Source: DATJUF01 sp035502655 (lineage in GTDB: Bacteria; Desulfobacterota; Binatia; Binatales; Binataceae). Taken from it: a stretch of DNA of 12,882 nt. Below the pieces are notes generated by a model. It ran no database searches. It saw only the letters and a list, made by a program, of their open reading frames with translations, and was not told the DNA's origin. The stretch covers positions 1 through 12,882 of the forward strand of contig DATJUF010000231.1 of the NCBI GenBank assembly GCA_035502655.1, in the 5' to 3' direction. The position numbers and the translations under genes are program-made. The stretch's first letter is position 1. Every line of letters begins with the position of its first letter. This document shows, piece after piece, positions 12,511-12,882 of this stretch.

Positions 12511-12882
12511 TCAGAGATAGCGGGTGAGTCCGCGGCGCGCCAATTCGTCGATTACCCCGCGAATCTCCTGCGAGCGTGAGCGGCGGGAGATGAGAATCGC
12601 GTCGCCGGAATCGACCGCTACCAAGTCATCGACACCAAGCAGGACCATCAGGCGGTCACCGCCGCGCGCAAGTATGCCTTCGCTGCCGAGCGCAAGTACG
12701 TTGCCGCTGAGCACGTTGCCGTCCTCACCGCGCATCGCCTCCCACAAGCCCTGCCAGCTTCCCACGTCATGCCAGCGGAAAGTAGCGCGGACGCCGAGCA
12801 GCCCGGCGGCCTTCTCGGCAACCACGCGGTCGAATGAATCGAAATCGAGCTCGTGATAGAGCTTTGCAAGTTGGCGCGGGCC
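12511..12882 (-). CDS. manC: Mannose-1-phosphate guanylyltransferase, C-terminal part (partial)
   Basis: The last 123 residues of a minus-strand gene that starts beyond the right edge; the frame stays open to 12882. The segment LAKLYHELDFDSFDRVVAEK, then the signature WHDVGSWQGLWE, and then the β-helix-like tail (GNVLALGS, LLGVDDLVAVDSGDAILISRR) match single-domain GDP-mannose pyrophosphorylases. From family knowledge, these make GDP-mannose from mannose 1-phosphate and GTP for polysaccharide or glycan synthesis. The protein ends soon after the tail, so it lacks the phosphomannose isomerase domain of bifunctional forms. The nucleotide-binding N-terminal half is not in view, so a related sugar-phosphate nucleotidyltransferase cannot be fully ruled out. 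It is convergent with the ferritin-like gene. Confidence 0.88.
   Translation of the reverse strand, partial: GPRQLAKLYHELDFDSFDRVVAEKAAGLLGVRATFRWHDVGSWQGLWEAMRGEDGNVLSGNVLALGSEGILARGGDRLMVLLGVDDLVAVDSGDAILISRRSRSQEIRGVIDELARRGLTRYL

Overview
The window is a dense, moderately GC-rich bacterial chromosome segment with no rRNA, tRNA, transposase or CRISPR array that I can see. A SecF protein, an IscS-IscU-IscA-HscB-HscA-IscX cluster, a UB2H-containing class A penicillin-binding protein (PBP1b type) and a TrmI-type tRNA methyltransferase together suggest a Gram-negative, probably uncultivated lineage of deltaproteobacterial or Binatota-like character. That placement is an inference from gene content and protein style. 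No marker gene here proves it.

Layout. The left edge (1-116) holds the last 37 codons of an unrecognised plus-strand gene, followed by a gene-free stretch with a strong hairpin at 204-242. From 310 to 8170 every gene is on the minus strand. In the order of transcription they are: a 56-residue zinc-ribbon protein (8170-8000), a 112-residue protein with a C-terminal zinc-ribbon motif (7979-7641), secF (7402-6464), a 101-residue unknown (6380-6075), then iscS, iscU, iscA, hscB, hscA, iscX (5918-972), and finally a 192-residue unknown (888-310). From 8417 to 12493 the genes are on the plus strand: a TrmI-family tRNA m1A methyltransferase with a TTG start, a PBP1b-type class A penicillin-binding protein, and a small helical, ferritin-like protein of unknown role. 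The right edge (12511-12882) carries the C-terminal part of a minus-strand mannose-1-phosphate guanylyltransferase.

Function. The core is a housekeeping Fe-S cluster assembly operon. IscS supplies sulfur, IscU is the scaffold, HscB and HscA drive cluster release from IscU, IscA is an A-type carrier, and IscX is the small IscS-binding regulator. It departs from the proteobacterial textbook order in lacking iscR at the front and fdx between hscA and iscX. It starts from a good sigma-70-type promoter (TTGACA-16-TATACT, minus strand, 6023-5996) with an imperfect dyad just downstream of the -10. A 47-nt hairpin sits between hscB and hscA. The 192-residue gene after iscX is the best candidate here for an undescribed partner of the Fe-S system, but only its position argues for that.

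Other points worth a look are a 25-bp tandem repeat upstream of a secF that has no adjacent secD, a two-gene zinc-ribbon operon whose first gene is only 56 codons, and the odd start region of the tRNA methyltransferase. I found no clearly novel system such as a defence island, retron or biosynthetic cluster. The window is mostly core metabolism with several conserved-looking unknowns.
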